The notes: a model not told the origin generated them from the letters alone. A stretch of 64,000 nucleotides of DNA from Parablautia sp. Marseille-Q6255 (GCF_951230155.1 NZ_CATNVD010000015.1:62001-126000), one strand, 5' to 3'; shown: positions 46,681 to 56,666, numbered from the stretch's first letter. A program made the numbers and translations.

Positions 46681-47366
46681 CGTGACTCACCGCCGATCCA
46701 CTGATAGCCTATCCCATAGGCTGTCTTGATATATTTGTGTTCATCCGTTTCAATTTTCTTTCGGATACGGCTGATAATCGTAGTCAGAGTATGCTCGTCC
46801 ACAAAGTCTCCGTCCACATCCCAGAGCTTTTCTAAAATCTGCCGCTTTGTCAGAATGATACGGGGATTTTTTACAAACAAAGACAGGGTACGATATTCCT
46901 TTGGTGTGAACTCCAACGGATCCCCTGCAAGGGCTGCGCTGCGCTCTGAAAAATCAATTCTCAAAAAGCCATCGTCAAACAGATCATGCCGGGGTGTCCG
47001 CAGCTCCAGATTTGCAAAAACCGCCGCCACTTTTTTACAAAGCACCGTCACAGAAAACGGCTTGGTCACATAATCCGAGCCTCCGGCTTCGTAGCCCTTT
47101 AGCATATCGCTCTCCTTATCATTGGCTGTCATAAAAATGATATAAGTATGCTGCCCGCGCATATGGATTTCCTCACACAATTCCAGACCATTGCCATCCG
47201 GAAGGTTGATGTCTAATAATGCCACATCAAATTCATTCTGCCGCAGCTGCTCTGCAGCGCTGTCAAAATTATATACTGAAACAACCTCATATCCATCTGA
47301 AATCAGGTTATAAGAAAGCGTTCTGTTCAACAGACGGTCATCTTCTATGATCAGGATTTTTCGCAA
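46677..47366 (-). CDS. OmpR-family response regulator of the second ABC module
   Basis: 229 residues: phospho-Asp in VALLDINLPDGNG, conserved Lys in YVTKPF, and winged helix (LEFTPKEYRTLSLF, then DEHTLTTIISRIRKKIE). It probably binds the 19-base repeat found both in its own promoter and before the ABC genes, i.e. autoregulation. Confidence 0.92.
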   Translation of the reverse strand: MRKILIIEDDRLLNRTLSYNLISDGYEVVSVYNFDSAAEQLRQNEFDVALLDINLPDGNGLELCEEIHMRGQHTYIIFMTANDKESDMLKGYEAGGSDYVTKPFSVTVLCKKVAAVFANLELRTPRHDLFDDGFLRIDFSERSAALAGDPLEFTPKEYRTLSLFVKNPRIILTKRQILEKLWDVDGDFVDEHTLTTIISRIRKKIETDEHKYIKTAYGIGYQWIGGESR

Positions 47367-47410
47367 ATAGAGTCCCTCCCCTTTAAAGTATTACAGACAG
47401 TATAAATCTG

Positions 47411-47429
47411 AAATGTTGCAGAATTGTCC
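47411..47429 (-). promoter_or_regulatory. Promoter/operator of the regulator gene, copy 1 of a 19-base repeat
   Basis: Identical to 45566-45584. On the minus strand ACAATT is followed by 17 bases and TATACT, the same geometry as in the other copy, 45 bases before the regulator start. Confidence 0.65.
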
Positions 47430-47506
47430 CAAACGGGATTTCGGACGTCTGATTTTTTATTTTACCATGTCTCCGTCTGCCCGGCTACCTGTTTTTCCAG
47501 AGAGGC

Positions 47507-47550
47507 AAAAAAAGAGTGCTGTATCTGCTAAACTCAACAGATACAACACC
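47507..47550 (-). terminator. Terminator of the SH3-domain protein gene
   Basis: GTGTTGTATCTG pairs with CAGATACAGCAC (47549-47538 and 47527-47516) around a 10-base loop, then CTTTTTTTGCC on the minus strand, 12 bases past the stop. Confidence 0.75.
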
Positions 47551-47561
47551 CTGCTGTAGAT

Positions 47562-49196
47562 TTATCCGCGGATCCGCAGCGCTTCGATGTCTGTAAGCTC
47601 TGCTCCGTCTGTGGAAGACATCCATGTGACTTCTACGACCTGTCCTTCGGAAAGATTATCTGACATTTCGATATCCGTATTGGAAATATCAAAGGTACGA
47701 TACACGCCATCCAGCCCGCTTAATTCCAGCCGGTCCGGGGAACAGTATACGACAACTCCTTCCACAGATACGGAACGCATCTCGTCGGAATGTGTATGGA
47801 CTGTGTAATTATCCACCTGCGTGGCTGTGAATGGAGAACCGGCGCCGGTATAATACACTTCTACCCAGTCTCCGGTCGAGAGACCGTCTTTGAGGTTCAT
47901 ATTCGCGTAGATGGTATTAAAGATCGCATCTCCCTGACCGTCATCACGCCGGATTGTCAGAGTACCATAAGAAGCATCTGTAACGATCCCCGACAAATAT
48001 CCATTCTTTACATACGTATCAGACACAGGCTCAGACCATGACAGGTAATCCGCATATACGTAACCAATGTGCCCGTTGAATTTCACGCGCACCCAGTTAT
48101 TGCTCGTTGTGCCGGTGATCTCTATTGCCTGCCCCTTTGTAAGGCCTCCCAGTATGGCTGCATCAGAGGAATAGGAATCCCGGACATTCACACCGGTGGT
48201 CGCATACATGATGCCGCTGCCGTTTTGCGTCAGTACCGGCTGCCTGGTGCTCGTATACTCACCCCAGATATATCCGGTCGCTGTATTATACTGGATCTGG
48301 ATCCATCCATCACTCGTATATCCGGTCTGTGTCACACCGCTTCCCGCAGGCAGCCCTCCGAGGATCACAGCGCTGGTATTTCCGGCTGCACGCACATTGA
48401 CATCTGTTGTCACGTACAGCGTCCGCTCAAGCGGTGTGATCGTCGCTGCCGGCTCCTCCGGATCCAGCTTTTCATATCCGTCAAGCCTGGGCAGCATGAC
48501 GTCCACTGCCTGCCCGTTCTGAGTGAATACTGCATCCGTCTGCACCAGAAAAGTTTCTTCCCTGTCTCCCTGCAGGACCGTATAGATCATCTGAATACTG
48601 CGCTGCGTGATACTGCCCTGCGCGTTCGTCTGAAGCGTGCCGTAAAGAGCGTCGATCTCGATCCCTTCGCTTCCAGAACCTGCAAGGAGTTTTTTCGAGT
48701 AATCTCCAAGAGTTTCGTCTGTGGCTGCAAAATGATACGTGACTGCACCGTCGCTGCCTTTTTCTGAATACAGCATTTTGAAGTAATTGCTTGTCATATT
48801 CATATAGATCTCGGAATTGATCATATCCCAGATCTGCGTGCGGTCCATTTTCCGCTTCTGCTTTTCCTGGGCAGTCTGCGTATAGAACCAGCCGTTGTCA
48901 TAATAATTTTTTGTTGTCCCTTCTTCGGTCGTCACTGCCATATTTGCTTTCAGAGAAGTTCCTTTCATGCCGGAGACCTTCAAAGCTACCGATTTGTGGG
49001 ATATGACATTGGTACTTGCAGATACGATCTTCTCTTCCACTGTCACATCCAGTCCGTCCAGCGCATCCTGCCCCTGTACGGCCGTATTATATGCGGCCTC
49101 CACAGATGCCTCAAATGCGGCCTGTGTACCGGTGCTGCAGGAACCGATCATCAAAAGTCCGCAGAGCAGACCTGCTGCCAGCTGTTTTCCTTTCAT
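47562..49196 (-). CDS. Exported lipoprotein-like protein with two SH3b domains
   Basis: 544 residues. A signal peptide (MKGKQLAAGLLCGLLMIGSC) ends in a lipobox-like IGSC, so Cys20 may be lipidated. Residues about 25-250 resemble lipoprotein carrier or DUF6612-type beta-rich domains. Two SH3b repeats follow (about 260-320 and 330-395: YVTTDVNVRAAGNTSA and YATTGVNVRDSYSSDA), which often bind peptidoglycan. The rest is beta-rich. Probably a cell-surface protein; enzymatic activity not evident. It stands between the ABC module and the his operon with its own terminator. Confidence 0.75.
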   Translation of the reverse strand: MKGKQLAAGLLCGLLMIGSCSTGTQAAFEASVEAAYNTAVQGQDALDGLDVTVEEKIVSASTNVISHKSVALKVSGMKGTSLKANMAVTTEEGTTKNYYDNGWFYTQTAQEKQKRKMDRTQIWDMINSEIYMNMTSNYFKMLYSEKGSDGAVTYHFAATDETLGDYSKKLLAGSGSEGIEIDALYGTLQTNAQGSITQRSIQMIYTVLQGDREETFLVQTDAVFTQNGQAVDVMLPRLDGYEKLDPEEPAATITPLERTLYVTTDVNVRAAGNTSAVILGGLPAGSGVTQTGYTSDGWIQIQYNTATGYIWGEYTSTRQPVLTQNGSGIMYATTGVNVRDSYSSDAAILGGLTKGQAIEITGTTSNNWVRVKFNGHIGYVYADYLSWSEPVSDTYVKNGYLSGIVTDASYGTLTIRRDDGQGDAIFNTIYANMNLKDGLSTGDWVEVYYTGAGSPFTATQVDNYTVHTHSDEMRSVSVEGVVVYCSPDRLELSGLDGVYRTFDISNTDIEMSDNLSEGQVVEVTWMSSTDGAELTDIEALRIRG

Positions 49197-49271
49197 ATTG
49201 CATACCTCCCTCTGAGCCCGGAGTGTGTGATACCGTACCGGGAATTCTTTTTTTCAGTATACACTATCCGC

Positions 49272-50543
49272 CTACCGGCGTGCAAGCTCCTTTGTAATAT
49301 CCTCCCAGGTCACTTTGCGCTGTACCATTAATACCATAACGTGATAAAGGAAATCAGAAATTTCGTATTTTAGTTCCTCCGGATCCGGATTTTTTGCGGC
49401 GATGATAATTTCAGTGGCCTCCTCGCCAACCTTTTTCAGGATCTTGTCAATACCCTTGTCGAAGAGATAGTTTGTATAAGATCCCTCCTTTGGATGGATC
49501 CTCCGATCCTGTATTATGGAAAATACGTCCTCGAAGACCTTGAGCGGATTGGTCTCATCGTATTCCTTTTTCAGGATAGAGCGGTAAAAGCAGCTCCTGT
49601 TCCCGGTATGACATGCTGCGCCGACCTGAGATACCTTAGCCAGCAGCGTATCATTATCACAGTCGATGAGAAGCTCCTTTACATACTGAAAATGTCCGGA
49701 GGTCATCCCCTTGATCCAGAGCTCCTGCCTGCTGCGGCTCCAGTACGTCATCTTTCCAGTGCGGACGGTCATCTCAAATGCTTCGCGGTTCATATAGGCG
49801 AGCATCAGGACCTCCTGCGTTTTATAGTCCTGTACCGCTACAGGCAGCAGACCGTTCGCGTCTGTTTTTATATCCTCCCACGCAAGGGAGGACTCGTATG
49901 TATTGATGGCGATCCCCTGTAAGCGAAGTTCGTGCTTTTGCTCCATGAGATCAAAGCTCTCCTCCATAAAGGCAGGCGAAGCGACGCCCTGTACACAGCT
50001 GCCCTGCAGCAGCGCTCCCGCCTGCTGCGGGGTATCTGCCACAATATAATATGCCAGTGTATCCTCCCTGTCTTTGACGCAGAGATCATTCAGGAGAACA
50101 ATGCCGTCGAGCAGTGTTCCGTGTGCCTGCGCGCATGCCAGCTCCTCAGCTGTTTTTACACAGGCCAGTATTTTTTCTTTTCCAAACCGTGCAGACGCCT
50201 CATGCGCCAGCTCGATGTTCGATTCTTTTGAAAAGTTTAAAAACACCTTGCGGCAGCCTGCGTAGATCAGCTTCTTGACATCCTCCAGACGACAGATATT
50301 GCCGCCTGCATACAATGGGATATCAATGGTGCGCGCGATCTCCTTCATAAGAGCCAGGCTGGCGTCATGCTGAGTGTCATTTTCTGACAGATCAAACAAA
50401 AGCAGCGCATCTGCTCCTGCGTGGTCATACATGCGGGACAGGCGGACAGCGTCTCCGTCTGCATACGGCGTTTGGTCAGTTAAGCCGGATACCGCTGCCC
50501 CATCGCCAAGGTAGAGCGGCACAAGCAGTTCTTTTTTGTTCAT
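49272..50543 (-). CDS. hisIE: HisIE with an N-terminal degenerate HisF-like domain
   Basis: 423 residues from the ATG at 50543, preceded by GGAGG; an earlier frame start is read-through from hisB. Residues 1 to about 215 resemble HisF ([45 protein letters not shown]), but the expected catalytic Asp positions read Tyr/Leu and Val/Lys, so it should not be an active cyclase. HisI follows ([23 protein letters not shown]) and then HisE ([26 protein letters not shown]). It catalyses two early histidine steps. It is the last gene of the visible his operon. The N-terminal domain may be structural. Confidence 0.88.
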   Translation of the reverse strand: MNKKELLVPLYLGDGAAVSGLTDQTPYADGDAVRLSRMYDHAGADALLLFDLSENDTQHDASLALMKEIARTIDIPLYAGGNICRLEDVKKLIYAGCRKVFLNFSKESNIELAHEASARFGKEKILACVKTAEELACAQAHGTLLDGIVLLNDLCVKDREDTLAYYIVADTPQQAGALLQGSCVQGVASPAFMEESFDLMEQKHELRLQGIAINTYESSLAWEDIKTDANGLLPVAVQDYKTQEVLMLAYMNREAFEMTVRTGKMTYWSRSRQELWIKGMTSGHFQYVKELLIDCDNDTLLAKVSQVGAACHTGNRSCFYRSILKKEYDETNPLKVFEDVFSIIQDRRIHPKEGSYTNYLFDKGIDKILKKVGEEATEIIIAAKNPDPEELKYEISDFLYHVMVLMVQRKVTWEDITKELARR

Positions 50544-50577
50544 ATTCTTCCTCCATTCCGGTCGGCAGCGCTTTTTG

Positions 50578-51165
50578 TCAGATGGTTCCCTTGGTGGAAA
50601 GCACACCGCAGATGCGCGGATCCAGACAGACTGCTTCATCGAGCGCCTTTGCAAAGGCCTTGAACATTGCTTCTGCCATATGGTGGCTGTTTCCACCGTC
50701 AAACAGTTTAAAGTGAAGATTCATGGCGGCGCCATACGATACGGCATAGAAAAATTCCTGTATCGTTTCGGTATCCATTTCGCCGATCCGCTCTGTCGGG
50801 AACACGATATTTGAGCGGTAGTACGGACGTCCGCAAAGATCAACAGCGCAGAGCATCAGCACCTCGTCCATAGGCAGGATCCTGCTTCCATATCTGCGGA
50901 TCCCCGCTTTGTCTGCGACGGCCTGCCGGATTGCCTCGCCGAGTACGATGCCGGTATCCTCAACCGTATGATGGCAGTCTACGTGAAGATCGCCGGATAC
51001 TTCAAGCTCCAGATCGAACAGTCCGTGCCGGGCAAAGCCCTCCAGCATATGGTCAAAAAAACCAATGCCGGTATTTCCACAGTATTGTCCTGTCCCGTCC
51101 AGCTCTAAGCGCATACGTATCTGCGTTTCTTTTGTGTCTCTGATCACCTGTGCTGTTCTGCTCAT
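50578..51165 (-). CDS. hisB: Imidazoleglycerol-phosphate dehydratase
   Basis: 195 residues, the usual monofunctional length. Metal-binding His motifs are present: [28 protein letters not shown] and [14 protein letters not shown]. It overlaps hisD by 4 bases (ATGA). It dehydrates imidazoleglycerol phosphate. Confidence 0.95.
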   Translation of the reverse strand: MSRTAQVIRDTKETQIRMRLELDGTGQYCGNTGIGFFDHMLEGFARHGLFDLELEVSGDLHVDCHHTVEDTGIVLGEAIRQAVADKAGIRRYGSRILPMDEVLMLCAVDLCGRPYYRSNIVFPTERIGEMDTETIQEFFYAVSYGAAMNLHFKLFDGGNSHHMAEAMFKAFAKALDEAVCLDPRICGVLSTKGTI

Positions 51166-52472
51166 ATCTCCTCCTGCTGTACTTCCTCAAATCGTACCTG
51201 GATTGAATTTGCGTGCGCCGTGAGCTGTTCTGCCCGGGCAAATGTCATAATATCCTTGCTGATCGGCGCAAGCGCCTCTTTTGAATAATAAACAATACTT
51301 GATTTTTTAATAAAATCATCTACAGAAAGCGGTGAAAAGAATTTCGCTGTACCATTTGTCGGGAGTACATGATTTGGTCCTGCGAAATAATCGCCAAGCG
51401 GTTCACTGCTGTATTCCCCGATAAAAATCGCGCCGGCGTTGCGGATTTTCGTCATTACCTCGAATGCATTTTGTGTAACAATCTCCAGATGCTCCGATGC
51501 GATCTCATTGACAGCGTCAATGGCCTCCTCCATGCTCGATGCGATCAGGATAAATCCGTACTGATCCAGAGATTTTCGGATAATATCTGCTCTGGAAAGT
51601 GTCTGTAAAAAGCGCTCGATCTCACAGGAAACACGCCCGGCCAGTGTCTCGCTCGTCGTCACGAGGATCGCCGAGGCCATTTCATCATGTTCTGCCTGAG
51701 AAAGAAGGTCAGCCGCCACATAGCGGGGGTTCGCGCTCTCATCTGCCAGTACGAGGATCTCGCTTGGCCCTGCGACAGAATCAATGCTGACATGTCCATA
51801 GACTGCCTTTTTGGCAAGCGCTACATAGATATTTCCAGGACCGGTGATCTTGTCTGCTTTTGGGATGCTTTCTGTACCAAAGGCAAGCGCGGCGATCGCC
51901 TGAGCGCCGCCTGCCTTATAGATTTCATCTACGCCCGCCTCTTTGGCAGCGACAAGCGTAGAGGCAGGGATCTTCCCGTCCTTTCCCGGCGGCGTTGTCA
52001 TCACAATGCGTCTGACACCGGCCACTTTTGCCGGCACGACATTCATAAGGACAGAGGAGGGATAGACGGCCTTTCCTCCCGGCACATACACGCCGACGGT
52101 AGCAAGCGGCGTGATCTTTTGCCCAAGCAGCGTCCCGTTCTCTGTACTGTCAAACCAGCTGTATCTTTTTTGCTTTTCGTGATAGCTGCGGATATTGACC
52201 AGAGATCTGCGTATCACAAGGAGCAGCGACTGGTCCACATTCCGGTAAGCCTCTTCTATCTCAGCATCTGTCACCCGCACATTTTCTGCGCTTACCTGTG
52301 CGCCGTCAAAGCGCTTTGTATAATCAAACACCGCCTGGTCCCCATGTTCTTTGACATTGCGGACGATCTCATTTACCTGCTCTTCAAATCCCGTATAGCT
52401 GGACGGGCTTCTTTTTAAAAGCTGCTCCAGAATATTTTTTTTCGTTTCGTTTGTCAGTTTTATCTTCCGCAT
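51162..52472 (-). CDS. hisD: Histidinol dehydrogenase
   Basis: 436 residues with PGGKAVYPSSVLMNVVPAKVAGV, the GPGNIYVALAKK stretch, DSVAGPSEILVLAD and the late HVLPTNGTAKFFSPLSV, including catalytic Glu/His region EHLEIV. It performs the last two oxidations to histidine. It is separated by 1 base from hisG. Confidence 0.96.
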   Translation of the reverse strand: MRKIKLTNETKKNILEQLLKRSPSSYTGFEEQVNEIVRNVKEHGDQAVFDYTKRFDGAQVSAENVRVTDAEIEEAYRNVDQSLLLVIRRSLVNIRSYHEKQKRYSWFDSTENGTLLGQKITPLATVGVYVPGGKAVYPSSVLMNVVPAKVAGVRRIVMTTPPGKDGKIPASTLVAAKEAGVDEIYKAGGAQAIAALAFGTESIPKADKITGPGNIYVALAKKAVYGHVSIDSVAGPSEILVLADESANPRYVAADLLSQAEHDEMASAILVTTSETLAGRVSCEIERFLQTLSRADIIRKSLDQYGFILIASSMEEAIDAVNEIASEHLEIVTQNAFEVMTKIRNAGAIFIGEYSSEPLGDYFAGPNHVLPTNGTAKFFSPLSVDDFIKKSSIVYYSKEALAPISKDIMTFARAEQLTAHANSIQVRFEEVQQEEI

Positions 52473-52473
52473 C

Positions 52474-53133
52474 TTATCCCTCCTGTGTGATCACGTCATT
52501 AAGCCTGGAAAGCAGGCCTGTGATCCGCTCATTTTCCATCCGCATACTTACGGGATTCACCACAACCCGTGCAGACAGTTCACAGATCTCCTCCAGCACG
52601 ACAAGCCCGTTCTCGCGCAAAGTGGAACCTGTCTCTACGATGTCTACAATAACTTCAGCAAGACCGACGATCGGAGCAAGCTCGATGGAGCCATTGAGCT
52701 TAATGATCTCCACCGTCTGATTTTTCCGGTTATAGAAATAATCCTTGGCGATCCCGGGATACTTCGTTGCCACGCGGATCAGCTCCTGTCCATTTAAGCG
52801 TTGTCTGGCAGATTCCGGCCCGCATACGCACATCCGGCATTTTCCAAATCCAAGATCAAGCACCTCATGGATCTTTCGCCCCTCTTCCTGGATCGTATCA
52901 CGCCCGACGACCCCGATATCGGCGGCTCCGTACTCCACATACGTCGGCACATCCGGTCCCTTCGCCAGAAAGAACCGGAGCTTCAGTTCTTCATTTACAA
53001 AGATCAGCTTGCGCGAATCCGGATCCTTCATCTCTTCACAGGAGATCCCGATCTGTTCAAACAGCTCCATTGTTTTTTTTGCAAGACGTCCCTTGGTCAG
53101 TGCAAACGTCAGATATCTTGTCTCTTTTTCCAT
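52474..53133 (-). CDS. hisG: ATP phosphoribosyltransferase catalytic subunit, short form
   Basis: 219 residues from the ATG at 53133 (GGAG upstream; a TTG 6 bases earlier is less likely). The short form lacks the C-terminal regulatory domain and needs HisZ. LTFALTKGRLAKKTMELFEQIG begins the chain, and IVDIVETGSTLRENGL is the PRPP loop. It commits ATP and PRPP to histidine synthesis. It follows hisZ by 23 bases. Confidence 0.95.
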   Translation of the reverse strand: MEKETRYLTFALTKGRLAKKTMELFEQIGISCEEMKDPDSRKLIFVNEELKLRFFLAKGPDVPTYVEYGAADIGVVGRDTIQEEGRKIHEVLDLGFGKCRMCVCGPESARQRLNGQELIRVATKYPGIAKDYFYNRKNQTVEIIKLNGSIELAPIVGLAEVIVDIVETGSTLRENGLVVLEEICELSARVVVNPVSMRMENERITGLLSRLNDVITQEG

Positions 53134-53156
53134 TTTCAAGACTCCCTGTACTATTT

Positions 53157-54329
53157 TTATAGTTCAACGACGAGCGTACAGTTTTTCGCATAATTCCTGC
53201 ACTTTTCGCGTGTTCTGTCTTCTGTGATGCGCACCAGCTCTACTTCGATCCCCTGGCTGCGCAGACTGGATGCTTTTGTGACGGCTTCGGACAGCTGGTC
53301 CTTCTCATACAGCAGCATACAGTGGCTGCAGGAGATTTCCTGTGTGATCTTCTGCCTGGACAGTGCGCTTAAAAGCTCATCGACAACTGCGACAAACCCG
53401 ACTGCGGGAGCATCCTTTCCGAAGCAGTGCAGCAGTCGGTCATATCGCCCGCCCTTTATCACAGCATCTCCGGTCCCAAAGGTATAGCCGCGAAAAGTGA
53501 TCCCGGTATAATACATATAGCTGCTCAACATCCCCAGATCAAAGGAGACGTATTTGGAAACGCCATACATGCAAAGGATATCCCAGATCTCCTGCAGCCG
53601 GTCCAGAGCAGACAGCGCCTGTGCATTTTCAGTCAGCTCTCTCGCCTTTGCCAGGATCTCCTGTGTGCCGAACAGACCGGTAAAAGAAGAAAATGCTTTC
53701 TTTTGCGCCGGGGGGATCTCCTTATCTGACAGGAGCTTTTGTACGCCAAAGGTATTTTTATTTGCGATCAGCTCCTGCAGCTGCGCGGTCAGCCCTTCAT
53801 CCAGTCCGGCCTCTGCGGCAAGTGCGTGGAAAAAGCCGACGTGACCGATGCTGATCTGGAAATCTTTCAGCCCGGAAGCTAAAAGCAGCTGCACGGTAAG
53901 CGCGATACTTTCTGCATCCGCATCCGCACTGTCATCTCCGATCAGTTCTCCGCCGATCTGAGTGGTTTCTTTTAACCGGCCCTGATAGCTTGAATTATTG
54001 ATAAAGGTATTGCCCAGATAGGTCAGGCGTACCGCCATATCCTCATTTAAAAAATATTTTGCTGCTGCCCTGGCAATAGACGGGGTAAAATCCGGACGGA
54101 GCACGAGCGTTTCCCCCTCCCGGTCAAAAAACTTGAACAGCTCCCGGGAAGGGATCGTGCCGATATCCCGGCCAAAGACGTCAAAATACTCAAACGTAGG
54201 GGTCTCTATATCGTGATATCCGAAAGAACGGATCACGTTATGAAGCTTTTCCTGGAGTATGAGCTTTTGCTCACACTCGGTACTGTAAATGTCACGGACG
54301 CCCTCAGGCGTATGTAAGATTTTCTGCAT
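53157..54329 (-). CDS. hisZ: ATP phosphoribosyltransferase regulatory subunit
   Basis: 390 residues from the ATG at 54329 with AGAGGAAAT upstream; the frame extends 31 codons earlier, across the leader. It resembles the catalytic core of histidyl-tRNA synthetase (EGVRDIYSTECE, ETPTFEYFDVFGRD, LRPDFTPSIAR) but acts as the regulatory partner of short HisG and binds histidine. First gene of the his operon; no T-box was seen in the 90-base leader. Confidence 0.9.
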   Translation of the reverse strand: MQKILHTPEGVRDIYSTECEQKLILQEKLHNVIRSFGYHDIETPTFEYFDVFGRDIGTIPSRELFKFFDREGETLVLRPDFTPSIARAAAKYFLNEDMAVRLTYLGNTFINNSSYQGRLKETTQIGGELIGDDSADADAESIALTVQLLLASGLKDFQISIGHVGFFHALAAEAGLDEGLTAQLQELIANKNTFGVQKLLSDKEIPPAQKKAFSSFTGLFGTQEILAKARELTENAQALSALDRLQEIWDILCMYGVSKYVSFDLGMLSSYMYYTGITFRGYTFGTGDAVIKGGRYDRLLHCFGKDAPAVGFVAVVDELLSALSRQKITQEISCSHCMLLYEKDQLSEAVTKASSLRSQGIEVELVRITEDRTREKCRNYAKNCTLVVEL

Positions 54330-54421
54330 AATAAATTTCCTCTGCCTTCGTGGATCATCGAGAATATTTACTTTCATACTGTAAAGTGATAATTCTCTAC
54401 CATATAAAAATGATTGAAGCA

Positions 54422-54450
54422 ATTATAAAAGATTCTCTCGTTCTTGTCAA
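54422..54450 (-). promoter_or_regulatory. Promoter of the his operon
   Basis: TTGACA (54450-54445), 17 bases, TATAAT (54427-54422) on the minus strand, a perfect consensus. The -35 box contains the recU stop codon. Confidence 0.85.
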
Positions 54451-54980
54451 TCCCTTGTCTCAAGATCTTTTTGCAGAGCGTCCAGATATGGGACGAGAAT
54501 CCCGCCGTGCGGCTCCAGATAATAGTTCTGGTCAAGCTCTGCATAGCGAAAGCTCTTCCTGCCCCCCTGCCCCGCGCGATTCCAGAACTTCATCATATCT
54601 TTGTAGGGCAGATAAAACAGCTCGTTGCGCGCTGTAAAAAATAAAAGCAGGAACGCAATACCGCCCTGCCGCTCAAACTGCGTCATAAACTCGACCTGAT
54701 GCGGATGGATATTCTGCAGTGCAAAGGTATCCACTGTACATTCTTTCGCATCAAAGCAGACAGGGATCCCCTGCACGGCGCCAATATAATCGACGGTACT
54801 TTTCTTGTCAAAATAGGCGAGTGTGATATGACGGCTTTCTTTATCTATTTTAATAGGAGTGATCGGAGTGGGGACCTTTTGTATCAGTGCAAGTCCCTTT
54901 TCCAGATACACCTCATTGGTACGGTTGATGAGTTCCTCAAGTGTGGAACCACGCAGTCCTCTTGTGCTCCATGTCGCCAC
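54447..54980 (-). CDS. recU: RecU-like Holliday-junction resolvase
   Basis: 177 residues. RGLRGSTLEELINRTNEVYLEKGLALIQKVPTP is the RecU start; STVDYIGAVQGIPVCFDAKE holds the nuclease D-x(n)-[DE]-x-K site, with Asp at the middle acidic position; LQNIHPHQVEFMTQFERQGG is the family signature. It cuts branched DNA in recombination and chromosome segregation. It begins 2 bases after the pseudouridine synthase gene. Confidence 0.88.
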   Translation of the reverse strand: MATWSTRGLRGSTLEELINRTNEVYLEKGLALIQKVPTPITPIKIDKESRHITLAYFDKKSTVDYIGAVQGIPVCFDAKECTVDTFALQNIHPHQVEFMTQFERQGGIAFLLLFFTARNELFYLPYKDMMKFWNRAGQGGRKSFRYAELDQNYYLEPHGGILVPYLDALQKDLETRD

Positions 54981-54982
54981 AG

Positions 54983-56011
54983 CTATCCCCTCCTCTCCTG
55001 ATAAGGTACCAGCTTTGTATATAGCTTTGGCATCGGGGCGCAGAACACGTTCCCTGACAGATAGGCAAACTGTCCCTCAAGCGCAGGGAATTCCAGACGA
55101 AAGGCATGCAGCAGCTGATACTGGACGTGATCCGAAAGACGGTATTTTTTGTTCCACACGGGGTCTCCGTATTTTGCATCTCCGAGGATCGGATGTCCGA
55201 TCGATGCGAGATGAGCGCGTATCTGATGGCTGCGGCCTGTGATCAGATGCACTTCCAAAAGCGACAGACCATTGCATACGGCAAGTACCGTATATTGCGT
55301 CTCTATCTTCTTATCCTCTTTTGTCTGCGGCAGCGTTGATACGGAGACGGTATTTGTCTGCTCATTCTTTACAAGATACCCCTCCAGATGCCGGGAACCG
55401 GACATCTCGCCCTTTACGATGCAGCGGTAATATTTGCGCACACTGCGCTCTTTTAAAAGCCGGTTCATCGCCTGCAGCCCGGGCAGACTTTTTCCGGCAA
55501 TGACGATGCCTGAAGTATTCCGGTCCAGTCTGTTGCACAGCGCAGGATGAAAAAGTGCAAGCTGCGCATCGGTAAGCGAGCCTGTCTCAAGCAGATAATC
55601 GGTTACGTACTCCACAAGTGATACGTCCTGCGGACTGGATTTTTGCGAAAGCAGTCCGGCGGGCTTGTTGACCAGGAGGATGTGCTCATCCTCATAGATG
55701 ATATCCGGCGTATACCGGCAGCCTTCCATACGACGGCTGCGCACTGCATTTTTTTGCGCGGTCTTTTGACTCTGTGTGCCGGAAGGCATATCTGCCTGAA
55801 ATCTGGCGATCGTCTCATCCGAAAGAAACAGTTTTATATGGTCGCCCGGCGCAAGCTGTTCCTTTCCCTGCGCCTTTTTTCCGTTTAATGTAATATTCTT
55901 TTTCCGCAGCATCTTGTAAAGAAAGCTTTTAGGGGCCTCTCTTAAATATTTGGAGAGCAGTTTGTCAAGACGCTGTCCGGCTTCATTTTGAGTGATTATG
56001 ATTTCTTTCAT
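54983..56011 (-). CDS. RluA-family pseudouridine synthase, RluC/RluD-like
   Basis: 342 residues: an N-terminal S4 RNA-binding domain (GQRLDKLLSKYL, then YKMLRKKNITLNGKKA) and the RluA catalytic domain with the nucleophilic Asp in NRLDRNTSGIVI, then HLITGRSHQIRAHLASIGHPILGD. It converts uridines to pseudouridine, probably in 23S rRNA. It is 17 bases after a membrane protein gene in the same direction. Confidence 0.93.
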   Translation of the reverse strand: MKEIIITQNEAGQRLDKLLSKYLREAPKSFLYKMLRKKNITLNGKKAQGKEQLAPGDHIKLFLSDETIARFQADMPSGTQSQKTAQKNAVRSRRMEGCRYTPDIIYEDEHILLVNKPAGLLSQKSSPQDVSLVEYVTDYLLETGSLTDAQLALFHPALCNRLDRNTSGIVIAGKSLPGLQAMNRLLKERSVRKYYRCIVKGEMSGSRHLEGYLVKNEQTNTVSVSTLPQTKEDKKIETQYTVLAVCNGLSLLEVHLITGRSHQIRAHLASIGHPILGDAKYGDPVWNKKYRLSDHVQYQLLHAFRLEFPALEGQFAYLSGNVFCAPMPKLYTKLVPYQERRG

Positions 56012-56028
56012 AGCTGTACACTTTCATC

Positions 56029-56637
56029 TTAGAGTGAGATGGCCAGCAGCGTATGGAAAATCAGCTCTTCGCGTGACAGATCCGGATACTGCTCATCCGG
56101 CGTAAATTCAATGCCTTCACGATAATGCTCCTGTCTGTTGTATATTTCCGAAACACGCTGCACATATTTTTTTATATCCTTCATTACCTTGACCTGTACA
56201 GAGGCAAAGCCATTGATCGTCATGATCTTTGAAATGTGCTTTTCCAGATAAGCTGCATCTGTCTTTTGATCCGGTGTGTAGCAGACGAGCTGATCTCCGC
56301 AGATGATCAGCGCGTTGACCGGCGTTGTATGCTCATACGCCGTGAATACAAGCTCATATCCGGCAGTGAGGTCTTTGTTTGCTGCCTTTAATTCCTCGTA
56401 TACGGGCTGCGGGACAGGCTTTTGCATCATGATCATGATCAGTCCTACCAGGGATTTACATGCCGGCAGACAGCCGAGGATCGCCACGACGGTAAGCAGG
56501 TTCAGCCTCGTTTTTGTCTGGATATATCCGGTCGCATAGATCACCAGCGGGATCAAAAACAAGATAAAGGTGATCAGAAAGGTCTTCTTTTTTTGATATT
56601 TTATATAACCGTAAGTTCCTTTTTTAACTTTTTTCAT
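56029..56637 (-). CDS. Membrane protein of unknown function, 202 residues
   Basis: Begins at 56637 (AGAGG upstream); a GTG start 21 bases earlier is also possible but overlaps the ribosome site. Two membrane helices (about residues 17-38 and 42-65) are followed by a soluble domain with no known motif. It sits between ygiQ and the pseudouridine synthase in a tightly packed operon, so it is probably expressed. Confidence 0.55.
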   Translation of the reverse strand: MKKVKKGTYGYIKYQKKKTFLITFILFLIPLVIYATGYIQTKTRLNLLTVVAILGCLPACKSLVGLIMIMMQKPVPQPVYEELKAANKDLTAGYELVFTAYEHTTPVNALIICGDQLVCYTPDQKTDAAYLEKHISKIMTINGFASVQVKVMKDIKKYVQRVSEIYNRQEHYREGIEFTPDEQYPDLSREELIFHTLLAISL

Positions 56638-56666
56638 ATCGTTATCCTCTATTGCCACATGCTCTT

